DNA from: Bacteroidales bacterium
GTDB lineage: Bacteria; Bacteroidota; Bacteroidia; Bacteroidales; UBA1402
Direction: 5' to 3'
Assembly: GCA_017464285.1 (NCBI GenBank)
Contig: JAFUDT010000009.1
Span: 62,001-126,000, forward strand
DNA: 64,000 nt
The notes below the pieces were generated by a model. The model did not search any database. It was not told the DNA's origin and worked only from the letters and a program-made list of their open reading frames with translations. Both the position numbers and the translations under genes were made by a program. Below, piece by piece: positions 1 through 8,425 of this stretch (positions are counted from its first letter, which is position 1; the number at the start of each line of letters is the position of its first letter).

Positions 1-1190
1 GGTGTCACGTTGTAGAACAGGGGCAGGTTGTTGGTGGTCCGGAATCCGATTTCGGGACTGAACATACAGTTCTCCAGCGGCCTCCACCACAGATCGGCAT
101 GCATCAGCAAGGGAGTGTAGTCCGGATCGATCTGGAGATCGGGCGACAGGAAGGGATTCATAAGCAAGCCTTCACGATAGGAATAGCATCTTTCCCCTCC
201 GTCCAGAAAGATTCTGGCAGCAGCCTTTTCTCCCAGATCCCTTCTGGCTGAGGCTGTCAACGCGGCTTTCAACTGATGGCCGTTAGAAAGTCTGGCTCCC
301 AGACTCATTTGCCAGTAACCCCATTGGTATTCGATTTCAGGATGTATTTCAAACCAAAGCCTGTTGTCCAGGTCATAGGGGGTGTCGGCGTAACTCAAAA
401 AACGGGCCTGGGCTTCCATGACGGCAGTCCAGTCTTCCTGAAAATGCCAGGCAATCCGGCCTCTGGCATTGCTCTCCGATTCCAGGGGTCCTTGCGGCAG
501 CCCCGGCATCGTAGCCTTGCCGAGACGGAAGAGATGCTCTTCAAGGCTGACAGCGTAATCCACTGTCTTGTCCCAGGGCTTGGAACTCATCGAGATCCAG
601 GCACGGGTGTCCGATGACCACTGCTGATCGGGGATCTGTCCGAAACCTGGAGCAGGAGCATCGGCATAATAGTGCCAACTGCGGAAGCGTTCCGACAGAC
701 CGGCCTCCAGCTGAGAATACCCCAGATGTAGCTTGTAGTTGAGCTGTAGTCGGTTGTCGCTGTTCCAGCCTGCCTCTTCTGATGGAACATCCTGTGACCG
801 ATGCCAGAGATTCAGATCCAGTGTCTGACGGCTCTTCCGGAGGATATTCCACTGACCGTCTCCCAAAAAGGCCAGATGATTGCCTCCGCCCAGCCTCAGA
901 TAGCCGTGTTTCTGCTGGTCAGGAAAACTTGTCTTTGCCTCGGCCGCCTTAAGAGCCACGAGCTCTTTGTCTACATCAAGCGGATTGCCGCTTAATGCAA
1001 AAACAACTTTTTCCTTGTTGGTCTTGATGCTCTCCTGTCCCGGCGACTGATAGATTTTTCCTGCGTTTTCAATGGTCGGGATATATTCTTTTTCCAGCAG
1101 TATGGCCCGTCTGATCAGGGAATCGGTGGTCTGTGCGGATAAAACGCCGCAGCACAGGGCGCAAAGAAGGGATAAAGATACTTTTTTCAT
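1..1190 (-). CDS. Outer-membrane beta-barrel-like protein, 3' part beyond window
   Basis: The reading frame opens with the ATG at 1190-1188 and stays open to the window edge, giving about 396 residues of an incomplete protein. It begins with a clear signal peptide (MKKVSLSLLCALCCGVLSAQ, cleavage expected after SAQ). The rest alternates aromatic and polar residues in short strands (for example LNLWHRSQ, LQLNYKLHLGYSQLEAGL), the look of a TonB-receptor-type or related outer-membrane barrel. No TonB plug domain is visible in the part present. It lies 8 bp downstream of the TPR giant that ends at 1199, so the two are probably co-transcribed and work together at the outer membrane. That joint role is inferred from context. 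The C-terminus is outside the window, so family assignment is tentative. Confidence 0.7.
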   Translation of the reverse strand, partial: MKKVSLSLLCALCCGVLSAQTTDSLIRRAILLEKEYIPTIENAGKIYQSPGQESIKTNKEKVVFALSGNPLDVDKELVALKAAEAKTSFPDQQKHGYLRLGGGNHLAFLGDGQWNILRKSRQTLDLNLWHRSQDVPSEEAGWNSDNRLQLNYKLHLGYSQLEAGLSERFRSWHYYADAPAPGFGQIPDQQWSSDTRAWISMSSKPWDKTVDYAVSLEEHLFRLGKATMPGLPQGPLESESNARGRIAWHFQEDWTAVMEAQARFLSYADTPYDLDNRLWFEIHPEIEYQWGYWQMSLGARLSNGHQLKAALTASARRDLGEKAAARIFLDGGERCYSYREGLLMNPFLSPDLQIDPDYTPLLMHADLWWRPLENCMFSPEIGFRTTNNLPLFYNVT

Positions 1191-1198
1191 TTTCGTGA

Positions 1199-4100
1199 CT
1201 ATTCTATATGGCTGCGTTCGGAAATTTTGTTCAATCGTTCGGATATTCTTTCCTGAATATCGTCCTGGATGGTGTAGTTCTCTTTCAGACTGAGCAGGTA
1301 CTGTCTGGCCTGAAAGTCATCGCCGCGCTGCATATTGATGTCGGCCAGCAGGACGAAACAGCGTGCCATCCAATATTTATGAGAAGTTCCCTCCTGCAGG
1401 AACTGCTGGGAAATTTCGTCGGCTCTGTCGGTCATGTTCCGGTCGAAATAGTATTGAGCCAGCCGATAGCGCATTTCTGCGCCATAGGCGGTTTTAGATT
1501 CTTTGGCAAGAATCTCCATGTCTGCGACAGCTTCTTCTTCCCGGTTCAGCCGCAAGAGCGACATGGCTTTGTGATAGCGTGCCTCACGTAGCAGTTCGGG
1601 TGACAAGTTGCTTTCCTGTATCAGGAGTGAAGCGGCCTCCAGAAGTTCCCGGCTTTCCTCTTTGGCGGCCAGACAGCGCATGATACCCGTCCGGGCATTC
1701 AGACGCACGACTCTGTCTGAGGAAACCGTTTCCAATTGCCGGTAATAGACGAGGGCTTCGTCATATTGTTGTTTGGAATAGGTGTATTCTGACAGTCTGG
1801 ACAGGGCCTCGGGAACAAAGGCGTGTCCCTTGTGCGTGATGACAGCCCGATAGTAGGGGAGAGCCTCGTCCATGCGTTGCTGTTCACTGAGCAGATGACC
1901 GCAATAATAATTAGCTTCGGCACTGAAGTATCCCTGTGGATACATTCTCAGGTAAGCCTGAAATGCGGTCAGAGCCTCTTCTTTGCGACGATTGATCAGC
2001 AGACGCTCTGCGGCTTCATAGGACAGGGAGTCCTGTTCTCCGGCTTTCACCTTGAACCGCTCTCCCAAAGTCTCCACATATTGTACATAGTCCGATACAC
2101 GGTTGGAGGCGACATAGATGGCTTTGAGGTCGTTGACGGCCGTTTGGGCCTCACTGCTGCCGGGATAGTCGCTGATCACCTTTTTATAGGAAGCAATGGC
2201 TCGTTCAGCATTGCCCTGCTGGTAGTAGAGCAAGCCGGTCTGTATGCCGGCCTGACGTGCCAGGTCGCTGTCGGGGCTTTTCTGGATGAGTCTTTCAAAT
2301 GCGGCGATAGCCTCGGCTGTCTGCTTGGTGGCAATATAGGCTCGACCTTGTTCGAACAAGGCCTGCGGCAGGTATTCCGATTGGGGGAATCTTTTTTCGA
2401 ACTGAGTCAGCAAAGCAGCCTTTTCAGGGTTCTTTTTGAGCAGGCCCAGAGAAAAAGCCTGCTGATAGACGGCATAGTCGTTACCCGGGACAGATTCCCG
2501 GTCGGATGCCTGATAATAGTCTGCCGCCCGCTGATAGTTGCGTCCGTAGTAGTAGCAGTCACCAATACGATTCAGAGCATCTGCATAGGAAGGGCTTTTT
2601 TTGATATTGCTCATGTCGGCATATTTCCCGAACCAGTATAGTGCATCGTTGAAATTATTGGTGTTGAAATAACAATAGGCAAGATTGTAATGGGCAGCTG
2701 GCCAGGCTTTCATGTTTTGGGCTCCAGCCGACCTGAGAAACGACCGGAAGTCTCGCGCTGCAGCTGTCAGCCTGTTTGTCTGATAATAGGCTTCTCCACG
2801 CCAGTAAGTGGCTTCGGCCACGGAAAGGCCCACCTGGTTGCCGATACTGATGGAAGAGGAAAACTTTTCGCAGGCTTCCGTATAGCGGGCATCGTTGAAC
2901 AAGGCCATGCCTTGCATAAACAGCAACTTGCTTTTTGTCTCCAACATGTTGCGGCTCGGATGATCGATTTTTTCGATGAAATCGATGGCAGCCTGCTCGT
3001 TTCCCGAACTGAGGAACGCATCGGCGAGGTGACTGTAGATCTGGTCTGAATAGCGGCTGTCAGGGAAGTCGGATAAAATGCGCTCGAAGGCTTTGATCTG
3101 TTCGTCAAAGGGAGAGAACGAGGTTTCATAGCAGAGCAGGGCATAGTTGTATAATGCATCTTCTTTAGCCTTGCGGTCAAAATCATAGAGAGAGGCTCTT
3201 TCGAAACACATGCGAGCCATGTCCGTCTTCTGCTGCTGGAGATAGCAGACTCCCAGATGGTAGGCGGCATTCTGTGCCAGGGCGTCCTGCCCTTCGACTG
3301 CTTGCGAGAGATAATCGGCGGCCTTGGTGTAGTCTTTTTCAAGAAAAAAGTTCATGCCGATACGGTAGGCGTCTGTACGCAAAAGTTCAGGCCGCAGGCC
3401 GAGATACTGGCTGTAGCAGTCCCGGGAGGCGTCGTGGTTGCCCAGTTCAAAATAGGAAGCTCCTGAAAGCCGGTAGAGTTCGGTGCGTTCCGATTCGCTT
3501 GGGTTATCCTGCAGCTTCTGTTCCGCCATGGTCAGGACCTGGGAATAGTCCTCCTGCTGGAAGAGCAATTGCATGATGAAGAAGGGGACGGTCTGCCGGT
3601 AGGCATCGATGTCCTCCACTTTCCGAAATCCTGCCAGAGCCTCCTGAAAACGTCCTTCCCTGTAGTCTGTATAAGCCAGATAGTATGTGGCCGTCCCGAT
3701 ATAGCGCCCCCCCTGATTGAGCAGTTCTTCAAGCAGGGGCCTGGCCTCTTTTTCCTGCCCCAGCTGCAGCCTGGTCACGGCCAGCCGGAAGCGATAGTCT
3801 TCATAGTCTTTTTTTGACAGGCTCGAACGGTGGCACATGGAAAAGGCTTCCAGTGCATCCTGATACTGTCCTGCATTCATGGCGCAGGTACCTAAGTAAA
3901 AAAAGGCATTGGGGGCATATACCGACAGGGGGTAGTCCAGCAAAAACTTCTTCAATCGGGAACTGGCATCCATCCGATTAAGCCGAAAGGCCGAAGCAGC
4001 AAGCATATAGCTGGCATGTTCCTGCTGGTCTTCACTCAGTGCCTGTTGCAGTGCGGAAGATGAATAATCGGCAAACAGAGTCTCCAGGCTGCGGTAGCAG

Positions 4101-4237
4101 ATGGCAAATTCTTCTTCTTGAAATTGCTCCACCGACAGCCGGTATAATCGTGCGGCACTGTTTCGCGGTTCGGCTTCCTGAGCCATGGCGGCAACAAGGT
4201 AAAGCAAACATCCGAGAGCTGACAACATCTTTTTCAT
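1199..4237 (-). CDS. Giant tetratricopeptide-repeat protein (1012 aa), exported
   Basis: A signal peptide at residues 1-19 (cleavage after AMAQ) is followed by an almost unbroken array of TPR helices to the C-terminus. Repeat signatures include YLGTCAMNAGQYQDALEAF, YRLSGASYFELGNHDASRDC and YYCGHLLSEQQRMDEALPYY. TPR arrays serve as binding scaffolds and no catalytic motif is seen. Location should be periplasm or inner face of the outer membrane. The adjacent downstream gene, 8 bp away, encodes an outer-membrane barrel-like protein, so an assembly or docking role for that barrel is possible, but this is inference. The first ATG (4237-4235) is used because it opens the signal peptide; a tRNA-Asn terminator on the same strand sits about 95 bp upstream. 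Confidence 0.8.
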   Translation of the reverse strand: MKKMLSALGCLLYLVAAMAQEAEPRNSAARLYRLSVEQFQEEEFAICYRSLETLFADYSSSALQQALSEDQQEHASYMLAASAFRLNRMDASSRLKKFLLDYPLSVYAPNAFFYLGTCAMNAGQYQDALEAFSMCHRSSLSKKDYEDYRFRLAVTRLQLGQEKEARPLLEELLNQGGRYIGTATYYLAYTDYREGRFQEALAGFRKVEDIDAYRQTVPFFIMQLLFQQEDYSQVLTMAEQKLQDNPSESERTELYRLSGASYFELGNHDASRDCYSQYLGLRPELLRTDAYRIGMNFFLEKDYTKAADYLSQAVEGQDALAQNAAYHLGVCYLQQQKTDMARMCFERASLYDFDRKAKEDALYNYALLCYETSFSPFDEQIKAFERILSDFPDSRYSDQIYSHLADAFLSSGNEQAAIDFIEKIDHPSRNMLETKSKLLFMQGMALFNDARYTEACEKFSSSISIGNQVGLSVAEATYWRGEAYYQTNRLTAAARDFRSFLRSAGAQNMKAWPAAHYNLAYCYFNTNNFNDALYWFGKYADMSNIKKSPSYADALNRIGDCYYYGRNYQRAADYYQASDRESVPGNDYAVYQQAFSLGLLKKNPEKAALLTQFEKRFPQSEYLPQALFEQGRAYIATKQTAEAIAAFERLIQKSPDSDLARQAGIQTGLLYYQQGNAERAIASYKKVISDYPGSSEAQTAVNDLKAIYVASNRVSDYVQYVETLGERFKVKAGEQDSLSYEAAERLLINRRKEEALTAFQAYLRMYPQGYFSAEANYYCGHLLSEQQRMDEALPYYRAVITHKGHAFVPEALSRLSEYTYSKQQYDEALVYYRQLETVSSDRVVRLNARTGIMRCLAAKEESRELLEAASLLIQESNLSPELLREARYHKAMSLLRLNREEEAVADMEILAKESKTAYGAEMRYRLAQYYFDRNMTDRADEISQQFLQEGTSHKYWMARCFVLLADINMQRGDDFQARQYLLSLKENYTIQDDIQERISERLNKISERSHIE

Positions 4238-4330
4238 AGCGCTTTTGAAGAATAGAAGAGCGGTGGTTTATTTTCTGCAAAAATATCTCTCTTCTCTGTC
4301 TTTGCCAAAAAAACCCGCAAAGAAGCGCAA

Positions 4331-4364
4331 CAAAAAAAGCAGTTGCAGGACAACTGCAACTGCT
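4331..4364 (-). terminator. Rho-independent terminator of tRNA-Asn
   Basis: A perfect 11-bp inverted repeat (arms 4338-4348 and 4354-4364, 5-base loop) is followed, reading the minus strand, by a run of seven T at 4338-4332. It lies directly downstream of the tRNA-Asn and separates it from the TPR gene. Confidence 0.85.
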
Positions 4365-4369
4365 CCGGG

Positions 4370-4443
4370 CTCTTCAGGTAGGACTTGAACCTACGACCCC
4401 CTGATTAACAGTCAGGTGCTCTAACCGACTGAGCTACTGAAGA
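4370..4443 (-). tRNA. tRNA-Asn (anticodon GTT)
   Basis: The minus strand folds as a cloverleaf: 7-bp acceptor stem TCTTCAG/CTGAAGA, D arm with GTCGGTTAGAGC, anticodon stem CTGAC/GTCAG... with loop carrying GTT, and T arm GTAGGTTCAAGTCCTAC. The 3' CCA is not encoded. A promoter at 4473-4500 and a terminator at 4331-4364 make it a single-gene transcript. Confidence 0.95.
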
Positions 4444-4472
4444 AGATATGCTAATTCTTTCGAAAAGCGGAG

Positions 4473-4504
4473 CAAAAGTACAGTGATATTTCGAATAATG
4501 CAAT
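4473..4504 (-). promoter_or_regulatory. Bacteroidota-type promoter of tRNA-Asn
   Basis: On the minus strand the -7 element TACTTTTG (4480-4473) is preceded, 20 bases upstream, by ATTG (4504-4501), one change from the TTTG -33 consensus. Transcription would start a few bases downstream, about 20-25 nt before the tRNA. Confidence 0.65.
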
Positions 4505-4554
4505 ATATTTGCCTGAAAAAAACACGAAATTTTTTTTTGACTAAATTATTTGGC

Positions 4555-6216
4555 ATGGACAAGAGAGCAAAAAGGCTAACTTCAATATTGATAATCATAT
4601 CTTTCACTCTGGTGTTGACCTCTGCCGTGGCTCCGGATAACAGAGATTTCAAGATGAGTCGCAACTATCAGATTTTCTCGTCTGTTTTCAGGGAGCTCAG
4701 CGAATTCTATGTGGATTCGACCGATGTGGATGTCGCCTTCGACAATGCCGTCGAGGGATTGCTGTCAGGATATGACCCTTATACGGAATACATCCCCGAA
4801 GAAGAGCTGACGGACTTCAAATACATCACTACGGGTGAATATGCCGGCATCGGAGCCATGATTTCCCGCCGTGGCAACAGCATTTTTGTCACGGAGCCCT
4901 ATGAGCACATGCCAGCCCAGAAGGCCGGTGTACGATTTGGAGATGAAATCGTGGAGATAGACGGCGAGAAGATGGAAGGGCGTGAAGTTTCTTATGCCAG
5001 TTCCAAGTTGCGCGGGCAGCCTAATACAGAAGTGGTTTTGCTCCTGCGCAGGGAAGGACAGAAAAAACTGCTGAAAATAAAGGTCAAGCGCGAGCTTATT
5101 GTGATGGATCAGGTGCAGTATGCGGGGATGGTCGCTCCTGAAACAGGTTATATTTACTTGTATAGTTTTACCGATAAGGCCTTTCAGGAAGTGCGCCGGG
5201 CCACAGAGCAGCTCAAGGCCCAGGGAGCCACCAGGCTGATTCTCGACTTGCGTGGAAACGGCGGCGGACTGCTTACCGAAGCTGTTTCGATTTGCAATCT
5301 GTTTGTCAATAAAGGTGAGATAATTGTCTCGACACGTGGCCGCGTGCCCACCTGGGACAGGATTTACCGTACCATGAGGGCTCCACTGGACGTCGAGATG
5401 CCTCTGGTGGTTCTCACCAACAACGGATCTGCCTCCTCTTCGGAAATTGTGGCCGGAGCCTTACAGGATCTGGATCGTGCGGTGATAGTAGGTTCGCGGA
5501 CCTATGGCAAGGGTTTGGTTCAGACAACTCGTGAAGTGGCCTACAACGGTATGCTCAAAGTCACCACGGCCAAGTATTATATTCCAAGCGGCCGCTGCAT
5601 TCAGGCCATCGATTACACCAATCGCAATGAAGATGGCAGTGTGGGACGTATACCCGACAGTCTGACGACCGTGTTCGTGACGCGTCATGGCCGTGAGGTA
5701 CGTGATGGAGGCGGCATTAAACCCGATGTGGAGGTACAAGTCCCGGAACTTTCCAATCTGTCGATGCAGCTGATGCTTGATAACCACATAGCGGATTATG
5801 CCAACCTTTATTCCCGTCAGCACACGAGCATCGCTCCGCCTCGTGACTTCTCCTTAACGGAAGAAGACTACAAGTCTTTCAAGGCCTTCGTGTCACAGCG
5901 AGGGGTCGATTACAACCTGCGCAGCCGGCAGGAAATGAAGAATCTGAAAAAGCTGCTTGAATACGAGGGATTTATGGCTTCTGCAAAAGAAGAATACGAA
6001 GCTTTGGAAAGAAAGATCAGCAAAGATCTGAACCATGATCTGGATTTGTTCCGACCGGAGATAGAAAGGCTGCTCAGGCAGGAAATTGTATTGCGCTACT
6101 ATTATCAAAAAGGTGAGCTGGAAGCTTCTGTCATAGACGACGAATGTGTGGCGGAGGCTGTCAGAATTCTTTCCGACAAGGCTAGATATCAGGCAATTCT
6201 ACACCTTGATAGGTGA
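4555..6216 (+). CDS. S41 family C-terminal processing protease
   Basis: A 553-residue protein. Start chosen at the ATG at 4555 (MDKRAKRLTS), because it puts one hydrophobic export/anchor segment (SILIIISFTLVLTSAV) directly at the N-terminus; an upstream in-frame ATG at 4483 falls in AT-rich leader. A PDZ domain follows at roughly residues 95-165 (GIGAMISRRGNSIFV...GVRFGDEIVEIDG). The tail-specific protease core carries the catalytic serine in GSASSSE (Ser294) and the general-base lysine in YGKG (Lys319), 25 residues apart as in Prc/CtpA. The enzyme cleaves proteins near their C-termini in the periplasm, for protein processing and quality control. The C-terminal 150 residues are helical and charged. 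Its own neighbours do not reveal a substrate. Confidence 0.9.
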   Translation: MDKRAKRLTSILIIISFTLVLTSAVAPDNRDFKMSRNYQIFSSVFRELSEFYVDSTDVDVAFDNAVEGLLSGYDPYTEYIPEEELTDFKYITTGEYAGIGAMISRRGNSIFVTEPYEHMPAQKAGVRFGDEIVEIDGEKMEGREVSYASSKLRGQPNTEVVLLLRREGQKKLLKIKVKRELIVMDQVQYAGMVAPETGYIYLYSFTDKAFQEVRRATEQLKAQGATRLILDLRGNGGGLLTEAVSICNLFVNKGEIIVSTRGRVPTWDRIYRTMRAPLDVEMPLVVLTNNGSASSSEIVAGALQDLDRAVIVGSRTYGKGLVQTTREVAYNGMLKVTTAKYYIPSGRCIQAIDYTNRNEDGSVGRIPDSLTTVFVTRHGREVRDGGGIKPDVEVQVPELSNLSMQLMLDNHIADYANLYSRQHTSIAPPRDFSLTEEDYKSFKAFVSQRGVDYNLRSRQEMKNLKKLLEYEGFMASAKEEYEALERKISKDLNHDLDLFRPEIERLLRQEIVLRYYYQKGELEASVIDDECVAEAVRILSDKARYQAILHLDR

Positions 6217-6264
6217 TTTTCAGCGCAAAAACGTCTGCCATGCCCAAAAAAAAAACAAAAAACT

Positions 6265-6294
6265 TTTGCAGGATAGATTTTTAGTCTATCTTTG
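6265..6294 (+). promoter_or_regulatory. Promoter of tRNA-Glu and rpsT
   Basis: TTTG (6265-6268), an 18-base spacer, then TATCTTTG (6287-6294). The spacer is one base shorter than the usual 19-21. It lies about 47 bases before the tRNA-Glu. Confidence 0.65.
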
Positions 6295-6340
6295 CAGCCG
6301 CAAAAATGGCCGCAAAAGGAGGTCCGGATTTGCGAGGTAA

Positions 6341-6412
6341 GGCCCATTCGTCTATCGGTTAGGACGCAAGATTTTCATTCTTGAAAGAGCAGTTCGATTC
6401 TGCTATGGGCTA
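6341..6412 (+). tRNA. tRNA-Glu (anticodon TTC)
   Basis: Cloverleaf with acceptor GGCCCAT/ATGGGCT (first pair G-U), anticodon stem CAAGA/TCTTG with loop TTTTCAT giving anticodon TTC, and T arm AGCAG-TTCGATT-CTGCT. CCA is not encoded. rpsT starts 24 bases downstream, so the two are probably co-transcribed. Confidence 0.95.
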
Positions 6413-6435
6413 CTAACTTTAAAAGCAGTTTTGAA

Positions 6436-6690
6436 ATGGCTAACCACAAATCATCATTGAAGAGAATTCGTCAGACCCAGACCAGACGTCTGAACAATCG
6501 TTATTATGCCAAGACGGCTCGCAACGCTGTCCGCAAGCTCCGTGCCACTACGGACAAGGCTGAGGCTGAAGTTATGCTGCCCAAGGTTTGTTCGATGCTG
6601 GATCGCCTGGCCAAGAAAGGTATTATCCATAAGAACAAGGCCGCTAACCTGAAATCAGGCTTGACCGTGGCAGTCAATAAGCTTGCCTAG
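6436..6690 (+). CDS. rpsT: 30S ribosomal protein S20
   Basis: An 84-residue, strongly basic protein, the normal length for bS20. The N-terminus [21 protein letters not shown] and the body ([28 protein letters not shown]) match the family. It binds 16S rRNA helices in the small subunit body. It sits directly after tRNA-Glu and ahead of a hairpin terminator at 6722-6750. Confidence 0.97.
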   Translation: MANHKSSLKRIRQTQTRRLNNRYYAKTARNAVRKLRATTDKAEAEVMLPKVCSMLDRLAKKGIIHKNKAANLKSGLTVAVNKLA

Positions 6691-6721
6691 GGTATAGCTG
6701 CGACTAAACGGAAGGTTTGTC

Positions 6722-6750
6722 AGACTGTATCTTTGATACGGTCTTTTTTT
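6722..6750 (+). terminator. Terminator after rpsT
   Basis: AGACTGTATC (6722-6731), a TTT loop, and GATACGGTCT (6735-6744) pair fully apart from one G-T, followed by nine T. It ends only 10 bases before the next start codon (6761), so it may partially attenuate read-through into the pseudouridine synthase gene. Confidence 0.8.
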
Positions 6751-6760
6751 TTCTGTTGAT

Positions 6761-7435
6761 ATGAGGGTATTGTACGAAGACAACCATCTGATTATTATCA
6801 ACAAATCGGGCTCCGAGATTGTGCAGTCCGACCAGACCGGCGACCCCTCGCTCGAAGAAGAACTCAAGCGCTGGATCAAGGAGAAATATCGTAAGCCAGG
6901 CAACGTGTTTTTGGGGGTAGTGCATCGCCTGGACCGGCCTGTGTCAGGGGTGGTTGTCTTCGCCCGTACCAGTAAGGCCTTGATCCGGCTCAATGAGATG
7001 TTTCGTCAGGGCGAAGTGCATAAGACCTATCTGGCCATAGTCAGAAATATTCCCAGAGAGCCTGAAGGAACACTCGAGCAGTATCTTGTCCGTAATGAAA
7101 AACAGAACAAGTCGTATGTCTGTGACCGTGAGCGCCCAGGGGCCAAGAAAGCGGTCCTGCATTACCGCCTGGTGGGCCGTAGTGACCGTTATGGCCTGTT
7201 GGAGATAGATCTCAAAACCGGACGTCATCACCAGATTCGCTGTCAGCTAGCGTCTATGGGCTGCCCCATCAGAGGAGATTTGAAATACGGTTTTCCTCGT
7301 TCTAATCCGGGTGGCAGTATTTCTCTCCATGCCCGGAGAATCTCTTTTATCCATCCTGTCAGCAAAGAGCTGATCGAAGTGACAGCTCCTTTCCCAGCAG
7401 AAGAACCATTGTGGAAAATCTTCCAAAGTGAATAA
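6761..7435 (+). CDS. RluA-family RNA pseudouridine synthase
   Basis: A 224-residue enzyme that isomerises specific uridines in rRNA or tRNA to pseudouridine. The family's catalytic aspartate is in HRLDRPVSG (Asp58), followed by VVVFARTSKAL and the later motif KTGRHHQIRCQLASMGCPI. It is of the short type that lacks the N-terminal S4 RNA-binding domain seen in RluC/RluD, as is common in Bacteroidetes. The exact target base cannot be read from sequence. It lies just after the rpsT terminator and may be expressed by read-through. Confidence 0.9.
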   Translation: MRVLYEDNHLIIINKSGSEIVQSDQTGDPSLEEELKRWIKEKYRKPGNVFLGVVHRLDRPVSGVVVFARTSKALIRLNEMFRQGEVHKTYLAIVRNIPREPEGTLEQYLVRNEKQNKSYVCDRERPGAKKAVLHYRLVGRSDRYGLLEIDLKTGRHHQIRCQLASMGCPIRGDLKYGFPRSNPGGSISLHARRISFIHPVSKELIEVTAPFPAEEPLWKIFQSE

Positions 7436-7514
7436 AGATACAACCGCAATACACTTATAATCCGTTAAATTTGTGGTAAAACGTGCTAATTGCGCCATTT
7501 TTTCAAAATGGTAA

Positions 7515-7546
7515 TTTGGAGACAATCAAAAAAGGGCATATATTTG
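7515..7546 (+). promoter_or_regulatory. Consensus promoter of candidate small RNA
   Basis: TTTG at 7515-7518, exactly 20 bases, then TATATTTG at 7539-7546: a full match to the Bacteroidetes housekeeping promoter. No convincing gene begins behind it; about 70 bases downstream a hairpin and T-run follow. Confidence 0.7.
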
Positions 7547-7551
7547 TTCCG

Positions 7552-7652
7552 TGTTTTTCATGGTATTAGATTTAAGGTTAATGAAGAGAGTTTGTCGGGA
7601 GATAAGCTTTTTTAAGAGAGGAAGCGTCAACAACGCTTCCTCTTTTTTTTTT
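7552..7652 (+). ncRNA. Candidate small RNA, about 100 nt
   Basis: The segment is bounded by a full-consensus promoter (7515-7546) and a strong terminator (7617-7652). The only reading frame through it would continue through the terminator into the rsmE promoter and gene in another frame, with no family resemblance, so a noncoding transcript is the better reading. I do not recognise it as a known RNA family. A leader or attenuator of rsmE is the main alternative, although rsmE has its own -7 box at 7680-7687. Confidence 0.4.
7617..7652 (+). terminator. Strong intrinsic terminator
   Basis: AGAGGAAGCGT (7617-7627) pairs perfectly with ACGCTTCCTCT (7633-7643) around a CAACA loop and is followed by an uninterrupted T-run to about 7652. 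Confidence 0.85.
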
Positions 7653-7708
7653 CTCTCTCTCAGGATAAAGATTTTGTTTTATCTTTGCGGCCTGACAGAA
7701 AACCTCTT

Positions 7709-8425
7709 ATGCATCTTTTCTACGCACCTGATATTTTGGAAAATCCCTTTCTGCCGGAAGAGGAATCCGCCCATTGTGTCAAGGTGCTGCGGCAGCAGTC
7801 GGGAGACAAGATTTGTTTGACCGATGGACGTGGTTTTTTTTACAAGGCTGTCATTGTGGAGGCAAATCCTCGGCACTGCGGCGTTGAAATCCTTGAGTCC
7901 GAGTCCCGCATCAACCGACCCAACCGTCTGTATGTAGCTGTGGCTCCTACCAAAAATCTGGACCGGATGGAATGGCTTGTCGAAAAATTGACGGAAATAG
8001 GTATCGACGGGATTTTTTTTCTTTCATGCCATTATTCGGAACGTCGGGTGCTGAAGACTGATCGTCTGCTCAAAATAGCCGTTTCGGCCATGAAGCAGTC
8101 GCAGCGTGCTACGCTGCCTGTGTTGGGTGAATTGACGGCCTACAGCCATTTCTTGGATCAGTTTCGGACTTTTGACCGTTTTATTTGCCATTGTTATCCT
8201 GAGGCGGAGGCCGGTCCACGCAGTCTGTTGAACGATTGCTGTCGGGCGGGACACGATGCCTTGGTATTGATAGGACCTGAAGGAGATTTTAGCCTGGAGG
8301 AAGTCAATTTGGCCAGATCTTTGGGATACCTGCCTGTCACACTCGGCGAGATGCGCCTCCGCACCGAGACGGCTGCACTGGTAGCAGGTCTGACACTGCA
8401 GATGAAAACTCTTTATTCGAACTGA
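7709..8425 (+). CDS. rsmE: 16S rRNA (uracil-1498-N3)-methyltransferase
   Basis: A 238-residue SPOUT-fold methyltransferase that methylates N3 of U1498 in 16S rRNA, using S-adenosylmethionine. The N-terminal PUA-like part (HLFYAPDI...EESAHCVKVLRQQSGD) and the knot motifs GPEGDFSLEEV and LGEMRLRTETAAL near the C-terminus are diagnostic. Start is set at the ATG at 7709: a TTG at 7685 lies inside the -7 box TATCTTTG (7680-7687) and so cannot be translated from that promoter. The 3' end overlaps the convergent porT-like gene by 13 bp. Confidence 0.93.
   Translation: MHLFYAPDILENPFLPEEESAHCVKVLRQQSGDKICLTDGRGFFYKAVIVEANPRHCGVEILESESRINRPNRLYVAVAPTKNLDRMEWLVEKLTEIGIDGIFFLSCHYSERRVLKTDRLLKIAVSAMKQSQRATLPVLGELTAYSHFLDQFRTFDRFICHCYPEAEAGPRSLLNDCCRAGHDALVLIGPEGDFSLEEVNLARSLGYLPVTLGEMRLRTETAALVAGLTLQMKTLYSN

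Noticed and set aside
1823..2641. 272-codon plus-strand frame opposite the TPR gene
   Set aside because: Antisense to an intact TPR protein; low-complexity translation and no start context. The same applies to long antisense frames at 33397-34347, 36049-37041, 42470-43597, 44902-45873 and 58420-59397.
7551..7820. Plus-strand frame of 89 codons across the terminator before rsmE
   Set aside because: It runs through a strong terminator and then through rsmE in a different frame, with no family resemblance.
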